Notes: generated by a model not told the origin, from the letters alone. 32,685 nucleotides of DNA from Candidatus Peribacteraceae bacterium (GCA_028711445.1 JAQTSD010000016.1:1-32685); one strand, 5' to 3'. Positions 14,383 to 23,640 are shown, numbered from the stretch's first letter. Numbers and translations: made by a program.

Positions 14383-14925
14383 TCATCCGAATGGGAACTC
14401 TTGGAGCAGCGTCTGTTTCACTCCATTCACTTCCGCGTAGAGCCGCAAGCGATCTATGGGAATCACGAGCGTCACGCCTCCGAGTGTTTTCATGACTTTC
14501 TTCTTCACGACATTGAACCGCTGCGGATGACGCACACGCGCCAGCGTGATGTGCGGTGCGAAGGGCTCTCTGCTCGACCACGGACAGGATTTCTTGAGCC
14601 GTGCCAATTCGTCGGAGAACGCAACTTGCAAGAAGAGCACACGATCTTCCCCACGGGAGCCGAAAGTTCCCGCCTCCGTGACATTGAAGACAAAGGGCGC
14701 GGCAGCCGCAGCGATCTTCTCCGCCTGCGCTACGATACCCTGCATCTCCAGCTCAAGTACGGACGGCCAGAAGAAGAGCGTCAGATGGGGGGATTGCGGA
14801 TTCTGAAAACTTAAAGATTCGCCATAGGGCTTGAGCTCCTCCTGCAACGACTGAAAGTGCCACTTCGCAGGTCCCTCAAGCGGGAGGGCGAGAAAGACGG
14901 AATGGAGGGGGAAAATCAATTCCAC
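14383..14925 (-). CDS. thpR: RNA 2',3'-cyclic phosphodiesterase (2H family, ThpR/LigT)
   Basis: A 180-aa protein. Two HxTx motifs define the 2H phosphoesterase fold: PHLTLFF (about residues 44-50) and PHITLARVRHP (about 121-131). The N-terminal strand VFLALPLEG is typical of ThpR. The enzyme opens 2',3'-cyclic phosphates in RNA or ligates tRNA halves in vitro; the physiological substrate is unclear. The GTG at 14925 is chosen because a consensus TATAAT (14933-14938) lies 7 nt upstream and within the longer frame that reaches 14994. It converges with the hypothetical gene at 13663. Confidence 0.85.
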   Translation of the reverse strand: MELIFPLHSVFLALPLEGPAKWHFQSLQEELKPYGESLSFQNPQSPHLTLFFWPSVLELEMQGIVAQAEKIAAAAAPFVFNVTEAGTFGSRGEDRVLFLQVAFSDELARLKKSCPWSSREPFAPHITLARVRHPQRFNVVKKKVMKTLGGVTLVIPIDRLRLYAEVNGVKQTLLQEFPFG

Positions 14926-14938
14926 ATATCTGATTATA
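14926..14938 (-). promoter_or_regulatory. Leaderless -10 box of the 2H phosphoesterase gene
   Basis: Consensus TATAAT at 14933-14938 (minus strand), 7 nt before the GTG at 14925. A TGGACA lies upstream at 14959-14964, but with a 20-nt spacer. Confidence 0.55.
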
Positions 14939-15038
14939 ACGTTAACTTCCATCGATAGTGTCCATGATTTTTCGAGTGGGTGGGTCCCGCGCACTATGGG
15001 AGTGAAATTGAGCGCTCATACAAAATGACATCATATAA

Positions 15039-15118
15039 GCCACAAATGTGTCAGTCTGAGCGTAGTCGAAGACTCGACCATTTGTGGCGCAGAGACCATT
15101 CGACAGTGCTCAAGGTGA
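15039..15118. repeat. REP-like palindromic repeat
   Basis: A perfect 10-bp inverted repeat GCCACAAATG (15039-15048)/CATTTGTGGC (15079-15088) encloses GTCTGAGCGTAGTCGAAGAC. A GTGTCA/TGACAC pair spans the whole element. It shares the CTGAGC...TCGAAG and GGTGACAC words with 471-610 and 30173-30259. No gene is seen in 14939-15136. Confidence 0.65.
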
Positions 15119-15136
15119 CACGCTGAACACAGATAC

Positions 15137-16957
15137 CTACCGCTTAAGGACACTCAAAAATGCTTCTTGTGTCAGTGTCACCTTCCCCATTTGCTTCATC
15201 CTCTTCTTTCCCTTCTTCTGCTTCTCCAGGAGCTTGCGTTTGCGCGTGACATCCCCACCATAGAGATACCCCGTGACATCCTTGCGGAACGCCGGCAATG
15301 TCTCGCGGGCGACGATCTTCGCACCAATCGCCGCCTGGATGGGAATCTGGAACTGCTGCTTGGGAAGAACCTCTTTCAGTTTCCTACAAACGATGGCTCC
15401 CACATGGTGGGCTTCGGAGCGATGCACGATCGTAGAGAGCGCATCGGCGCTCTCCCCGAGAAGCAGAACCTGCAATTTAACCAGATCTCCCGCTCGATAC
15501 CCCGCTGGCTCGTAGCTCATGGAACCGTACCCGGATGTCGCGGATTTGAGCAGATCAAAGAAGTCGAGCACGATTGCCTGTAACGGCACTTCGAAGTGCA
15601 GAAGTGCGCGCTCTGCATCGAGGTACTCGAGCGAGAGATAAATCCCCCGCCGATCGCCCACGAGCGTCATGGCTGCGCCGATGTCCTGAGCACGACTGAC
15701 GATCTCGAGTCTCACCCATGGTTCGCGCACTTCTTTGATATACGAAGGATCCGGAAAATCCGCAGGGTTGGAAATCCGTGCAGTATCTGGTTCGTCTTTT
15801 TTAAGGATGCTGCTACGCACTACTTCCGCAGGCCGCCGCACACCGAGTTGCACCTCATAGAGCACGCTTGGTGCCGTGATCACGAGATCACAATTATGCT
15901 CCCGTTCGAGGCGTTCTTGCACGATATCCATATGAAGAAGCCCCAAAAAACCGCACCGGAAACCGTTGCCGAGTGCTGCATTGCGTTCCGGCTCAAACTT
16001 GAGAGATGCGTCATTGAGGGACAACTTCTCGAGAGCCTCCCGCAGCTGTGGATAATCATCCGCTTCGGATGGATACAGACCTGCGAAGACCATCGGCTGC
16101 ACCTCCTTGTATCCCGGAAGAGGTACAAGGTTACCCGCAGAAGCAACAGTGTCTCCCGTTCGCACACGTCTCACATCCTTCTCCCCCGTAACGATATATC
16201 CGATCTCCCCTTCATTAAGTTCGCCATCCGACACATACTTCGGCGCGAAGTGACCGAGATCGAGAATTTCCGCTTCGGATTTCGTGCCAAGAAGCATGAC
16301 TTTTTGCCCCTTCTTAAATACCCCTTCCATCACCCGCACATACGCCACCGCACCACGATACGTATCCATCACCGCATCGAAAATCAGCGCTCGCGCATTA
16401 CCAGAAGAGAGATGCTGATGATGCACAGGGGGCGGTGTATGATCAATGACCGCCTGCAACACCTGCGCCACTCCCCTGCCCTCCTTCGCGGAAATACGTA
16501 GGATATCTTTCCGCTGGCAGCCGAGAAGCTTGACCACTTCCTCCTCCACGCGCTCAGGGTCGGCTGCGGGAAGATCGATCTTATTGAGGACAGGAATGAT
16601 CGTAAGATTGTGCTCCATCGCCATCGTGAGCACAGCGAGTGTCTGCGCCTGGATGCCCTGCGAGGCATCCACGAGGAGAATGGCCCCCTCACAGGCAGCG
16701 AGTGACCGGCTTACTTCATAGCGAAAATCCGTATGGCCGGGCGTATCGATGAGGTTAAGTTGTGCTCCTTGAAACCGCATACGGACCGGTGTCAGCTTGA
16801 TCGTGATGCCACGCTCGCGCTCAAGATCCATCATATCGAGTAACTGTTCCTTCATCTCACGCATCGGCAGCGTCCCCGTCATCTCGATCATTCGGTCAGC
16901 CAACGTGGACTTCCCATGGTCGATATGCGCGATGATGCAGAAGTTTCTTATTTCCAT
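15137..16957 (-). CDS. lepA: Elongation factor 4 (LepA)
   Basis: A 606-aa translational GTPase of standard LepA length. The P-loop is AHIDHGKST (10-18), switch II is DTPGHTDF and the base-specificity motif is NKID. The LepA-specific C-terminal region is present: GYGSMSYEPAGYRAGDLVKL and, at the very end, GGDVTRKRKLLEKQKKGKKR. LepA acts on ribosomes during initiation or elongation stress and back-translocates tRNAs in vitro. A TAGGAT box lies 9 nt before the ATG, so the leader would be very short. The upstream gene ends 53 nt away in the same direction. Confidence 0.96.
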   Translation of the reverse strand: MEIRNFCIIAHIDHGKSTLADRMIEMTGTLPMREMKEQLLDMMDLERERGITIKLTPVRMRFQGAQLNLIDTPGHTDFRYEVSRSLAACEGAILLVDASQGIQAQTLAVLTMAMEHNLTIIPVLNKIDLPAADPERVEEEVVKLLGCQRKDILRISAKEGRGVAQVLQAVIDHTPPPVHHQHLSSGNARALIFDAVMDTYRGAVAYVRVMEGVFKKGQKVMLLGTKSEAEILDLGHFAPKYVSDGELNEGEIGYIVTGEKDVRRVRTGDTVASAGNLVPLPGYKEVQPMVFAGLYPSEADDYPQLREALEKLSLNDASLKFEPERNAALGNGFRCGFLGLLHMDIVQERLEREHNCDLVITAPSVLYEVQLGVRRPAEVVRSSILKKDEPDTARISNPADFPDPSYIKEVREPWVRLEIVSRAQDIGAAMTLVGDRRGIYLSLEYLDAERALLHFEVPLQAIVLDFFDLLKSATSGYGSMSYEPAGYRAGDLVKLQVLLLGESADALSTIVHRSEAHHVGAIVCRKLKEVLPKQQFQIPIQAAIGAKIVARETLPAFRKDVTGYLYGGDVTRKRKLLEKQKKGKKRMKQMGKVTLTQEAFLSVLKR

Positions 16958-17010
16958 GCCGCATCCATCCTAAAGGTCGCACGTGCTTTGCTCCAGCGAT
17001 TTAGAAGGCA

Positions 17011-17979
17011 TTAACCCCCCGGAGAACGAAGTGCCGAACGTAATACATCTTCCGCATCGCGCACCAACGCTATGAGTGTGGCTCGATCGAGCGACTGAGT
17101 GGCAAACTGACGAAGAGCCGATAGTTTGTCATCTGTCTCCTGAGGAACGATCGATACGGGTTTCCCCAGGGCAAGGGCAACCAGTGCTCCATGGTAACGC
17201 TGACAAAGCACCTGCGACCCCGAAGCGACTGCCAGCACCAAATCCCGAAGCGTCCGAATGGGGAGGACGGTTGCCCGCACACCGATGTGTGATCGTAGCT
17301 TTTCGCAGAGACGTTCCTCATCGGAATTGTCGGGCTGAAGCGAGAGGATGAGAACCCGATCGAACTGCCTTTCCTTGAAAGAATCAGTGGCCTGTTTAAG
17401 GAAGGAGACATTGGAATTCCTACGAGGAATAATAATGAACACATTTTTTGGATCACGATCAACTTTTTTCTCATTTATAAGCGAAATAACAGGATCAAAT
17501 GTTAGTATAATTTTTTTATTCATCCTCCAGTGTTTTATACGTTCAAACGAGTGAAGATCTCGTACGGAAACCGTGACGGAAGAAGCTACGACCGATCGGG
17601 CAAGCCATTCTCCCAAAGACGTACGAAACGGTCCGATTCCCTGAAAGGCCAGATGTACCTGCTTCTTAAACAATCGTGCAATGAACGCATGCCACCACCA
17701 CAGTATGCACGCATACACGGACTCGATATCCGTAAAGAGCGTCCCCCCACCGAAGACCACACCATCACTTCTGTATAAGGCATGAAGTGTCCTCCACCAC
17801 GGATGCAGTAATGATCGTACACCGAGAGGAAAGCGCGGCATCTCCCCCTTCCGAGGATGCGCAGAGAGGATCGTCCAGTTCACATCGGGATACGAGTGAA
17901 GGAAATACTCTTTCAACGCTTCATCGCCGATATTGCCTACACCGTAATTACCAATGAGAAGATACCGCATCTTACGCAT
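17011..17979 (-). CDS. Polysaccharide pyruvyl transferase family protein (CsaB-like)
   Basis: A 322-aa protein from MRKMRYLLIGNYGVGNIGDEAL. The glycine-rich NYGVGNIGDEAL is the family's N-terminal signature. GVVFGGGTLFTDIES (about 95-109) and the C-terminal SQVLCQRYHGALVALALGKP carry the conserved His loop, in agreement with WcaK/CsaB proteins. CsaB adds pyruvate to wall polymers, creating the ligand for SLH domains, and an SLH protein is encoded at 9842. A second ATG at 17970 is possible. The frame extends upstream to 18099 only as a shadow of rplS. The middle of the gene (17410-17530) is notably AT-rich. Confidence 0.85.
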   Translation of the reverse strand: MRKMRYLLIGNYGVGNIGDEALKEYFLHSYPDVNWTILSAHPRKGEMPRFPLGVRSLLHPWWRTLHALYRSDGVVFGGGTLFTDIESVYACILWWWHAFIARLFKKQVHLAFQGIGPFRTSLGEWLARSVVASSVTVSVRDLHSFERIKHWRMNKKIILTFDPVISLINEKKVDRDPKNVFIIIPRRNSNVSFLKQATDSFKERQFDRVLILSLQPDNSDEERLCEKLRSHIGVRATVLPIRTLRDLVLAVASGSQVLCQRYHGALVALALGKPVSIVPQETDDKLSALRQFATQSLDRATLIALVRDAEDVLRSALRSPGG

Positions 17980-17995
17980 GATACCAAAGATGTTC

Positions 17996-18436
17996 TCATG
18001 CAGCCTTCTCTTCGGTCTTTTCCTCCGTCGACTCCTGAGGAGCTTCTGGTTCCTTCTGTACTGCAATGGCAAATTCGTCCGCCGTGGTGAACCGCTCACT
18101 CATACGCGCAGCCTTTCCCTGTCGACCACGCAGGAAGAAGAGCTTAGCCCTACGTACCTTTGCGACTTTCTTCACATCGATCTTCTCGATCATCGGTGAC
18201 TGGAGCGCAAATATTCGCTCCACTCCGACGCCTGAAGCGATCCTACGGACGGTGAACGTTGCATCGGCAACAGTCATCCCTCTATGAACGGCGATCACCA
18301 GGCCTTCGAAGATCTGCACACGCTCTTTCTCCCCCTCCTGAATACGCTCATGTACACGCACGGTATAGCCCGCTTTGAGCTCGGGACGTTTCTTGGCTTG
18401 GAGAGCCGATTGATCACGAAGGGCTGCTTTCACCAT
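17996..18436 (-). CDS. rplS: 50S ribosomal protein L19
   Basis: A 146-aa protein. The L19 core runs from [20 protein letters not shown] through [32 protein letters not shown] and [20 protein letters not shown]19 sits at the 30S-50S interface. A tail of about 35 residues, rich in Glu, Thr and Ala ([12 protein letters not shown]), extends beyond the usual end. The frame continues upstream to 18682, but those 82 residues have no L19 character and lie over a repeat element, so the ATG at 18436 is used. A promoter sits 11 nt upstream. The pyruvyl transferase gene follows after 16 nt. Confidence 0.95.
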   Translation of the reverse strand: MVKAALRDQSALQAKKRPELKAGYTVRVHERIQEGEKERVQIFEGLVIAVHRGMTVADATFTVRRIASGVGVERIFALQSPMIEKIDVKKVAKVRRAKLFFLRGRQGKAARMSERFTTADEFAIAVQKEPEAPQESTEEKTEEKAA

Positions 18437-18447
18437 AAGTCCGCGGC

Positions 18448-18476
18448 ATGGTACAGAGATTGATAGTTGAAGTAAA
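18448..18476 (-). promoter_or_regulatory. Promoter of rplS
   Basis: Minus strand: TTTACT (18471-18476), a 17-nt spacer, TACCAT (18448-18453). The leader would be about 4-5 nt. Confidence 0.5.
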
Positions 18477-18593
18477 GGAATTGGATCAAATTTCCCTTCT
18501 TGTTTTGCATCAGCTATACGATAGCACGCAATGACGCGGGACCAGCGGTTTTGTGGGTTGGAACAGCGATCCTGATTACGAGCGGTTTCAGCT

Positions 18594-18662
18594 CCAAATG
18601 CGAAGCATCGCAAAAATGCGGAGAAGGATGAGGAGGGGCCATTTTTGCAGCGGAGCATTTGG
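18594..18662. repeat. Nested inverted repeat element
   Basis: Outer arms CCAAATGC (18594-18601)/GCATTTGG (18655-18662) and inner arms GCAAAAATG (18610-18618)/CATTTTTGC (18640-18648) are both perfect. No coding gene is seen in 18477-18743, which this element and the next one largely fill. Confidence 0.65.
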
Positions 18663-18705
18663 CTCGGCTGATCCGCGAGCAATCACGGAGCGAAGCTTTT
18701 TTCTG

Positions 18706-18736
18706 TTTCTTTCTTTTTGTAGCCAAAAGAAAGAAA
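18706..18736 (-). terminator. AT-rich inverted repeat downstream of the HTH gene
   Basis: A 12-bp perfect stem TTTCTTTCTTTT (18706-18717)/AAAAGAAAGAAA (18725-18736) with a 7-nt loop lies 7 nt beyond the stop of the minus-strand HTH gene. It is GC-poor, so its terminator role is uncertain. Confidence 0.4.
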
Positions 18737-18743
18737 AGGTGCA

Positions 18744-19331
18744 CTACTTCTCCTTTGCTTCCTCAATCTGCTTTTGTATGAGATTGTGCACGAGCAAATG
18801 CCGCGGGTCATTGAGGATTTCCGTGATGAAGCGATCCCGCAGGCTCAAGCGATAGAGGAAATCTGCCTGCGAGAAGATGGAGTACTTCACGTTCTTGAGA
18901 TTGGGATCTTGCAGAAGCAGGGCTTCGATCATCTCCTTTTTGATATCCCCCACCACGAGGAGATCCACCTTGCTTTCCGTTCCCACAAAATTGCCGGCCA
19001 GCAGAACCAGATCCACGCCGGGGAGCTTCTTCAGACTCGCGACAATCGGGCTCTCTGCCTGCACTTCTTTGGCGAAGATATTGCGAAGCTCTGGATAGAG
19101 GGGGAACTCCTGATCTACCCGATAGTATTTCTTGCGATTCTTGTGCCGTGCCTTCACGAGGCCGATGCGGCGAAGATTTTCGAGCTCTCTGCGAATAGAG
19201 TTGATCTGTTCATGAAGCAAGCGCGTGAGTTCACGAATGAAGTACTCCTCATCCTGATGAAGGAGAAACGTACTCAGGAGCTTCACCCGAGTCTGTGAGC
19301 TGAACAGTGATTTAAGAATCACCGAAGACAT
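18744..19331 (-). CDS. Winged-helix regulator fused to a nucleotidyltransferase-like domain
   Basis: A 195-aa protein. Residues 1-75 or so form a winged helix (LFSSQTRVKLLSTFLLHQ, then YFIRELTRLLHEQINSIRRE as the recognition region, and LVKARHKNRKKYYRVD as the wing). Residues 95-190 resemble an MNT-type nucleotidyltransferase fold (VDLVLLAGNFVG, VDLLVVGD), but the usual G-S loop is G-N and only one acidic pair is visible, so catalysis is doubtful. The proteins I know with this layout are predicted regulators. An in-frame GTG two codons upstream (19337) is an alternative start. A repeat-containing promoter lies directly upstream. Confidence 0.75.
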   Translation of the reverse strand: MSSVILKSLFSSQTRVKLLSTFLLHQDEEYFIRELTRLLHEQINSIRRELENLRRIGLVKARHKNRKKYYRVDQEFPLYPELRNIFAKEVQAESPIVASLKKLPGVDLVLLAGNFVGTESKVDLLVVGDIKKEMIEALLLQDPNLKNVKYSIFSQADFLYRLSLRDRFITEILNDPRHLLVHNLIQKQIEEAKEK

Positions 19332-19339
19332 GTTCACAA

Positions 19340-19369
19340 ACTGTACTCATGTACTCACAGATAGCGCAA
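19340..19369 (-). promoter_or_regulatory. Promoter with operator-like repeats, HTH gene
   Basis: Minus strand: TTGCGC (19364-19369), an 18-nt spacer, TACAGT (19340-19345), 8 nt to the ATG. The spacer and -10 contain direct repeats GTACTC (19343-19348 and 19351-19356 on the plus strand) flanked by CTGT/ACAG, a plausible autoregulatory site. Confidence 0.45.
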
Positions 19370-19380
19370 GAAAGTTGATC

Positions 19381-19480
19381 AATATAATGAATAATTATTG
19401 TGATCAGAAATTTAGGCTTTAATTAGATTAAATCTATAATTTATTGTCATTAATTACTTGTTCCAATGAACAATAATTAT
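19381..19480. repeat. AT-rich intergenic island with distant inverted arms
   Basis: ATAATTATTG (19391-19400) and CAATAATTAT (19471-19480) form a perfect 10-bp inverted repeat around an AT-rich core. The whole of 19370-19560 is far more AT-rich than the genes on either side, and no gene is visible in it. Confidence 0.5.
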
Positions 19481-19569
19481 ACTCAACTTTGTACTACTAT
19501 TGTGTCCTAATATATCTTTCATCTCCTGGAGCGCCCGGAGCGCTCATATGGAGAGAAATAGGCATCGAA

Positions 19570-19605
19570 TTGAGCAAAGATAAGATTTATGGTATGATGT
19601 TTTGA
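19570..19605 (+). promoter_or_regulatory. Leaderless promoter of the VirB6-like gene
   Basis: TTGAGC (19570-19575), a 17-nt spacer, TATGAT (19593-19598), then 7 nt to ATG 19606. Confidence 0.65.
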
Positions 19606-21354
19606 ATGTCTAAACAAAGAATCATTTTTGGAGGACTCGCCACCTGTCTTCTTGCATGGCTCATTGCATCGCATAATTTTGAAGGGGTCGCTATTACACA
19701 CGCACATGCGCAAGCAGCCACCAGTACGTCTACTGCTTCGGGAGTGATAGCTATACTGGCTCCCGTTATCGCTATCCTACAATACGTGCTCTTCATCATG
19801 GTACGTATGATGGAGTACCTCCTCGACCCAAAACTCACCATTGAATTTCTCAGTGCATCCGGCGGTACCAATCCCCTTCTCAGTCTCTGGCAGATTTCAC
19901 GTAATCTGACAAATGTCTGTTTCGCTTTCATTCTCATCATTGGCGCCGTCTATACCATCATCATGGGGGATAGCTCGCTCATCAAACAATCCGCCGTTCG
20001 GTTTGTCGTTATGGTCGTCCTCGTGAACTTTTCGTGGTTCATCCCACGCGTCACACTGGACGCGGCCAATGTGCTCGCTTCCTCCATTTATGCGATACCA
20101 AATGCGACATCCATTCCCTGTAGAGCTCCGGATCCGACCAATCCATCTAATCCCCCTGGCCCCTGTGTGGACTGGGATCAAGTGATGTTCAATCCAAGCG
20201 TGGAAGACCTTTCTGATTGCACTGATGTGAACGGTGGGACGTCCCTGCTGGGAGGCGCTATCTGTTACACAACGAAGGCGTACGACCCCAATGTCTCCAG
20301 TATCCTCGTCGGGATGTTCCTCAATCACGCAAATGCCGCAAACCTCTCAACGGTTGCTGCGACTTTTGATGCTGCACCAGAAGGTGCGACTCTCCCCGAA
20401 CAGGTCATCAACCTCCTGAAGCTCACCATCCAAGTCGGCTTTCGGTTCGTACTCTTAATCGGGCTCTTCTTCCCGATTCTAGCAATGTTCATCGCTTTCA
20501 TCGCCCGTATTCCCATCCTCTGGCTCACCATCGGATTCATGCCGTTCGCATTCATCGGTTTCGTCGTGGGCGACAAGATGGGGAACCTCAACTCGAAGAA
20601 GATCTGGGACACGTTCCTCTCCGCGGCATTCCTCCCCGCCATCGTTGCTATTCCCCTCGCAGCGGGTTTCATTCTCATGAATGCCGGCATGACGTGGTGG
20701 AACTCCCCTCCTCCGACCGCCGCGCAACTGGGGGCGCAATTCAGCCTCCCCTTCATCAATGGTATCTCCACGATGTGGCAGCTTCTCTGGATGATCATGA
20801 CCTTCGGCGTGCTCTGGATCGGCACGTTCACGGCGCTCGAAAGCTTCTCTTGGACGACGAATATCACCCGCAGCATCCGAGCATACGGAAAGGATTTCGG
20901 GAAGCTGGCACTCGCGGCGCCACTGGCGGTCCCGCTGCCCGTACCGGGCGGCAATCTGCTCCTCGCACCCGGAACGATGCTCAATAGGATACGACAGAGA
21001 ATCTATGGACCACCGGGGGGCGCAGCCGGAGCTGCAGGAGCGGCGGGCGGCAGCACTCCCGTGGATACGGGCAATCGGATGAAGACGAACATCGGCGTCG
21101 GCAGCCTGCCAAACTTCCAAGCGAACGTCATCAACAAAATCAATGCGGATGCGGCACACGCCACCAATCCCCTCGACGATGTCGCGATGCGCGAGCTCAT
21201 CCGACAGGTAAAAGCTGCCGGCGGAGACCACCGCAACTTCGATCATGTGAGAACTGCCTCAGAAACCGCTATGGGAATCGGCAACGGTCTCCTCAACACC
21301 CCGCAAATGCGCACGAAGTTCAATCAGTGGCTCGCCTCAAACCCCACAGCCTAA
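19606..21354 (+). CDS. Polytopic membrane protein, VirB6/TrbL-like (type IV secretion-related)
   Basis: A 582-aa protein. A hydrophobic start (8-22) ending near HAHAQA looks like a signal peptide. Membrane segments follow at about 46-72, 101-120, 128-147, 277-300, 302-322, 335-358 and 390-412. A large loop (about 150-265) has four cysteines (172, 187, 205, 220), likely outside the membrane and disulfide-bonded. The C-terminal 150 or so residues are soluble and Gly/Ala-rich (GGAAGAAGAAGG) with a helical end. This resembles the VirB6/TrbL-like proteins of CPR genomes, which are usually linked to type IV pili or DNA uptake machinery. No VirB4 or other partner is in the window, so the role is inference. 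Confidence 0.65.
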   Translation: MSKQRIIFGGLATCLLAWLIASHNFEGVAITHAHAQAATSTSTASGVIAILAPVIAILQYVLFIMVRMMEYLLDPKLTIEFLSASGGTNPLLSLWQISRNLTNVCFAFILIIGAVYTIIMGDSSLIKQSAVRFVVMVVLVNFSWFIPRVTLDAANVLASSIYAIPNATSIPCRAPDPTNPSNPPGPCVDWDQVMFNPSVEDLSDCTDVNGGTSLLGGAICYTTKAYDPNVSSILVGMFLNHANAANLSTVAATFDAAPEGATLPEQVINLLKLTIQVGFRFVLLIGLFFPILAMFIAFIARIPILWLTIGFMPFAFIGFVVGDKMGNLNSKKIWDTFLSAAFLPAIVAIPLAAGFILMNAGMTWWNSPPPTAAQLGAQFSLPFINGISTMWQLLWMIMTFGVLWIGTFTALESFSWTTNITRSIRAYGKDFGKLALAAPLAVPLPVPGGNLLLAPGTMLNRIRQRIYGPPGGAAGAAGAAGGSTPVDTGNRMKTNIGVGSLPNFQANVINKINADAAHATNPLDDVAMRELIRQVKAAGGDHRNFDHVRTASETAMGIGNGLLNTPQMRTKFNQWLASNPTA

Positions 21355-21360
21355 GAACCT

Positions 21361-23640
21361 CTAGCTTTCTTTTCTCTTCAGCTCTTTCACGTACACCTCG
21401 AGGATATCTCCCTCCACGATGAGGGTGGAGGTTTCGACGCGCAGACCGCACTCGGAGCCTTCCTTGGCCTCCTTGATATCCTTTTCCGCATGTTTAAGCG
21501 AGGTGATACGACCGGTACCTGCCTCCTGACCGCCCCGCTGAAGCCGGAACGGTAAACGTTTGATCGTACCATCGAGAACGCGACCTCCGACAATCTGCTC
21601 GGACTTCTTGGTAAGAAAAACCGCCTTGATCTCGAGGTGCCCGAGAATGTTCTCTTCTTCTTCAGGCTTCACGAGTCCTTTCACGAGTGCCTCGACGTCG
21701 TCGAGCAATTGATAGACGACATCGTAGTGCTTCACCTCCACACCCTCGCGCTCTGCAGTCCTGAGAACGCTCGCTTCCATGGGTGCATTGAATGCGAGCA
21801 CAATGCCGTCGCTGGCAGCCGCCATCATGACATCTGTCTCCGTTACGGCTCCGATGGCCGCATGGATGACCTTCACGCCCACCTGCTCGCCCGACAGCCG
21901 ATCGAGTGCATCCTTGATGGCTTCCAGTGCACCCTGCGTATCGGCCTTGAGCACAATCTTGAGCTGCTTCACTTTACCTTCGCTCAAACGGCTAACCAGA
22001 TCCACAAACCGTCGTTTGGCCTGCTGCTCACCTTTCTGTCGCACTGCCTGCGCAAGCGACCGCGCTTGCTGTTCGGAGGACATCACCTGCAGGATATCGC
22101 CTACCCGCGGCACATGATCGAAGCCGGAAACCCGTACGGCCCCCGAAGGAGGCACCTCGCTGAAACGTTGCCCGTGTGCATCCGTCATTGCCCGCACCTT
22201 GCCCATCATTTTTCCGCAAACGAAGACATCCCCAGCCCGGAGTGTCCCTGTGTTCACCACCACCGTCGCAAGTGCGCCGAGAGATTTGTCGAGGTGACTC
22301 TCGATAACCGTCGCCACAGCTGACCGGAAAGGATTGGCCTTGAATTCCGCAATTTCCGCCGTGAGGACGATGGCATCAAGAAGATCAGTAATTCCCTGCT
22401 TCGTTTTGGCACTCACAGGGATGATGGGGGTCTTGCCTCCCCACTCTTCCGGCTGCAATCCCTGCGCGGAAAGCTCGCCTTTCACGCGGTCGGGGTCGGC
22501 ATGCTCCTTATCGATCTTATTGAGAGCCACGAGAATGGGCACACCTGCCTCCTTGGCATGATTGATCGCCTCGACGGTTGTAGGCTTCACTCCTTCGTCC
22601 GCCGCCACGACGATGATTGCAATGTCCGTCGCCTGCGCTCCGCGGGCACGCATGGCCGTGAATGCCTCATGTCCGGGCGTATCGAGGAAAGTAATTTTGT
22701 GCACTTCCTTCGAGCCTGCAGGAACGTGTTCCACTTGGTAGGCACCGATCTGTTGTGTAATGCCACCGGCTTCCCCCGTCACAACATCGGTTGAGCGGAC
22801 GGCATCGAGAATGGAAGTCTTCCCGTGGTCCACATGCCCCATGACGACAACGATTGGCGGACGTTTGACGAGATTCTCCGGCTCATCCCTCAGAAGCTCT
22901 TTTAGATTGCGAGACAGCAGATCCTCCGCCGAAGCGATTCCCTGCTCTTTGGCAACCTCCACATGGAGCTCAGCCGCCACAATAGCCGCCGTATCGTAGT
23001 CAATGGTCTGATTGATCGTGGCCATGACGCCGTTCTTCATGAGCGTCTGCATCACCTTTGGCACCTGAATCCCTGTCTTCTCAGCAAACTCTTTCACTGA
23101 AACGTGCGCGGGCAGCGACACCACGGCCCCTTCCTTGCTCTTGATCTGCTCCTGATGACCCTGCGCAGACTGTTTCTTCTTGAGCGCGATTGCTTGCGCT
23201 CGTTCCTCACGGAGCCGCTCTTCCTCCTCTTCGCGCGTGAGACGAGGCTTACCGAGCGCTTCTTGCTGATCACGAATCGCCTGCTTGGGAACGTCTTCGA
23301 GCGAAAGTTTCCGCAATACATTGAGCCCTTCCTTAGACGGAACTGCGGCTGTCGCTGGCGGATCCGATTGCTGCGCATTTTCCACCGAAGCCTCCTGTTC
23401 CCGAGGTACAGGTGCCCCGCCGTTCTCTTCCTCTTCATCATCCTGACCCGCCTCAAGACCAAGCGTCGCGAAATCGACCGGGATATTGTGCTTGCGGGCG
23501 ATGAACCGAATGATGCCCTGCGCGAGATTATCGGGGACTTCACGGTCCGTCGGCTTTACGCCGAAATTGACCTGTTCGAGCTCGTGGCGCAACTGCTGTC
23601 CGGTCATACCCAATGCTTTTGCAACCCGTACGAGGCGCAT
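21361..23640 (-). CDS. infB: Translation initiation factor IF-2
   Basis: A 759-aa GTPase that brings initiator tRNA to the ribosome. An N-terminal IF2-N domain ([17 protein letters not shown]) leads into a charged linker ([19 protein letters not shown]) and a second IF2-N ([19 protein letters not shown]). The G domain follows: P-loop GHVDHGKTS, switch [13 protein letters not shown] and NKID. Domains II-IV end in FECGLR-type sequence ([10 protein letters not shown]). All expected domains are present. Its promoter is probably TTGTGA (23701-23706), 16 nt, TAGACT (23679-23684), in the 84-nt gap after nrnA. It converges with the VirB6-like gene, the stops lying 6 bp apart. Confidence 0.96.
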   Translation of the reverse strand: MRLVRVAKALGMTGQQLRHELEQVNFGVKPTDREVPDNLAQGIIRFIARKHNIPVDFATLGLEAGQDDEEEENGGAPVPREQEASVENAQQSDPPATAAVPSKEGLNVLRKLSLEDVPKQAIRDQQEALGKPRLTREEEEERLREERAQAIALKKKQSAQGHQEQIKSKEGAVVSLPAHVSVKEFAEKTGIQVPKVMQTLMKNGVMATINQTIDYDTAAIVAAELHVEVAKEQGIASAEDLLSRNLKELLRDEPENLVKRPPIVVVMGHVDHGKTSILDAVRSTDVVTGEAGGITQQIGAYQVEHVPAGSKEVHKITFLDTPGHEAFTAMRARGAQATDIAIIVVAADEGVKPTTVEAINHAKEAGVPILVALNKIDKEHADPDRVKGELSAQGLQPEEWGGKTPIIPVSAKTKQGITDLLDAIVLTAEIAEFKANPFRSAVATVIESHLDKSLGALATVVVNTGTLRAGDVFVCGKMMGKVRAMTDAHGQRFSEVPPSGAVRVSGFDHVPRVGDILQVMSSEQQARSLAQAVRQKGEQQAKRRFVDLVSRLSEGKVKQLKIVLKADTQGALEAIKDALDRLSGEQVGVKVIHAAIGAVTETDVMMAAASDGIVLAFNAPMEASVLRTAEREGVEVKHYDVVYQLLDDVEALVKGLVKPEEEENILGHLEIKAVFLTKKSEQIVGGRVLDGTIKRLPFRLQRGGQEAGTGRITSLKHAEKDIKEAKEGSECGLRVETSTLIVEGDILEVYVKELKRKES

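Noticed and set aside
18437-18682. 82-residue N-terminal extension of L19
   Set aside because: It lies over the rplS promoter and part of the palindromic element, and L19 homology begins at 18436.
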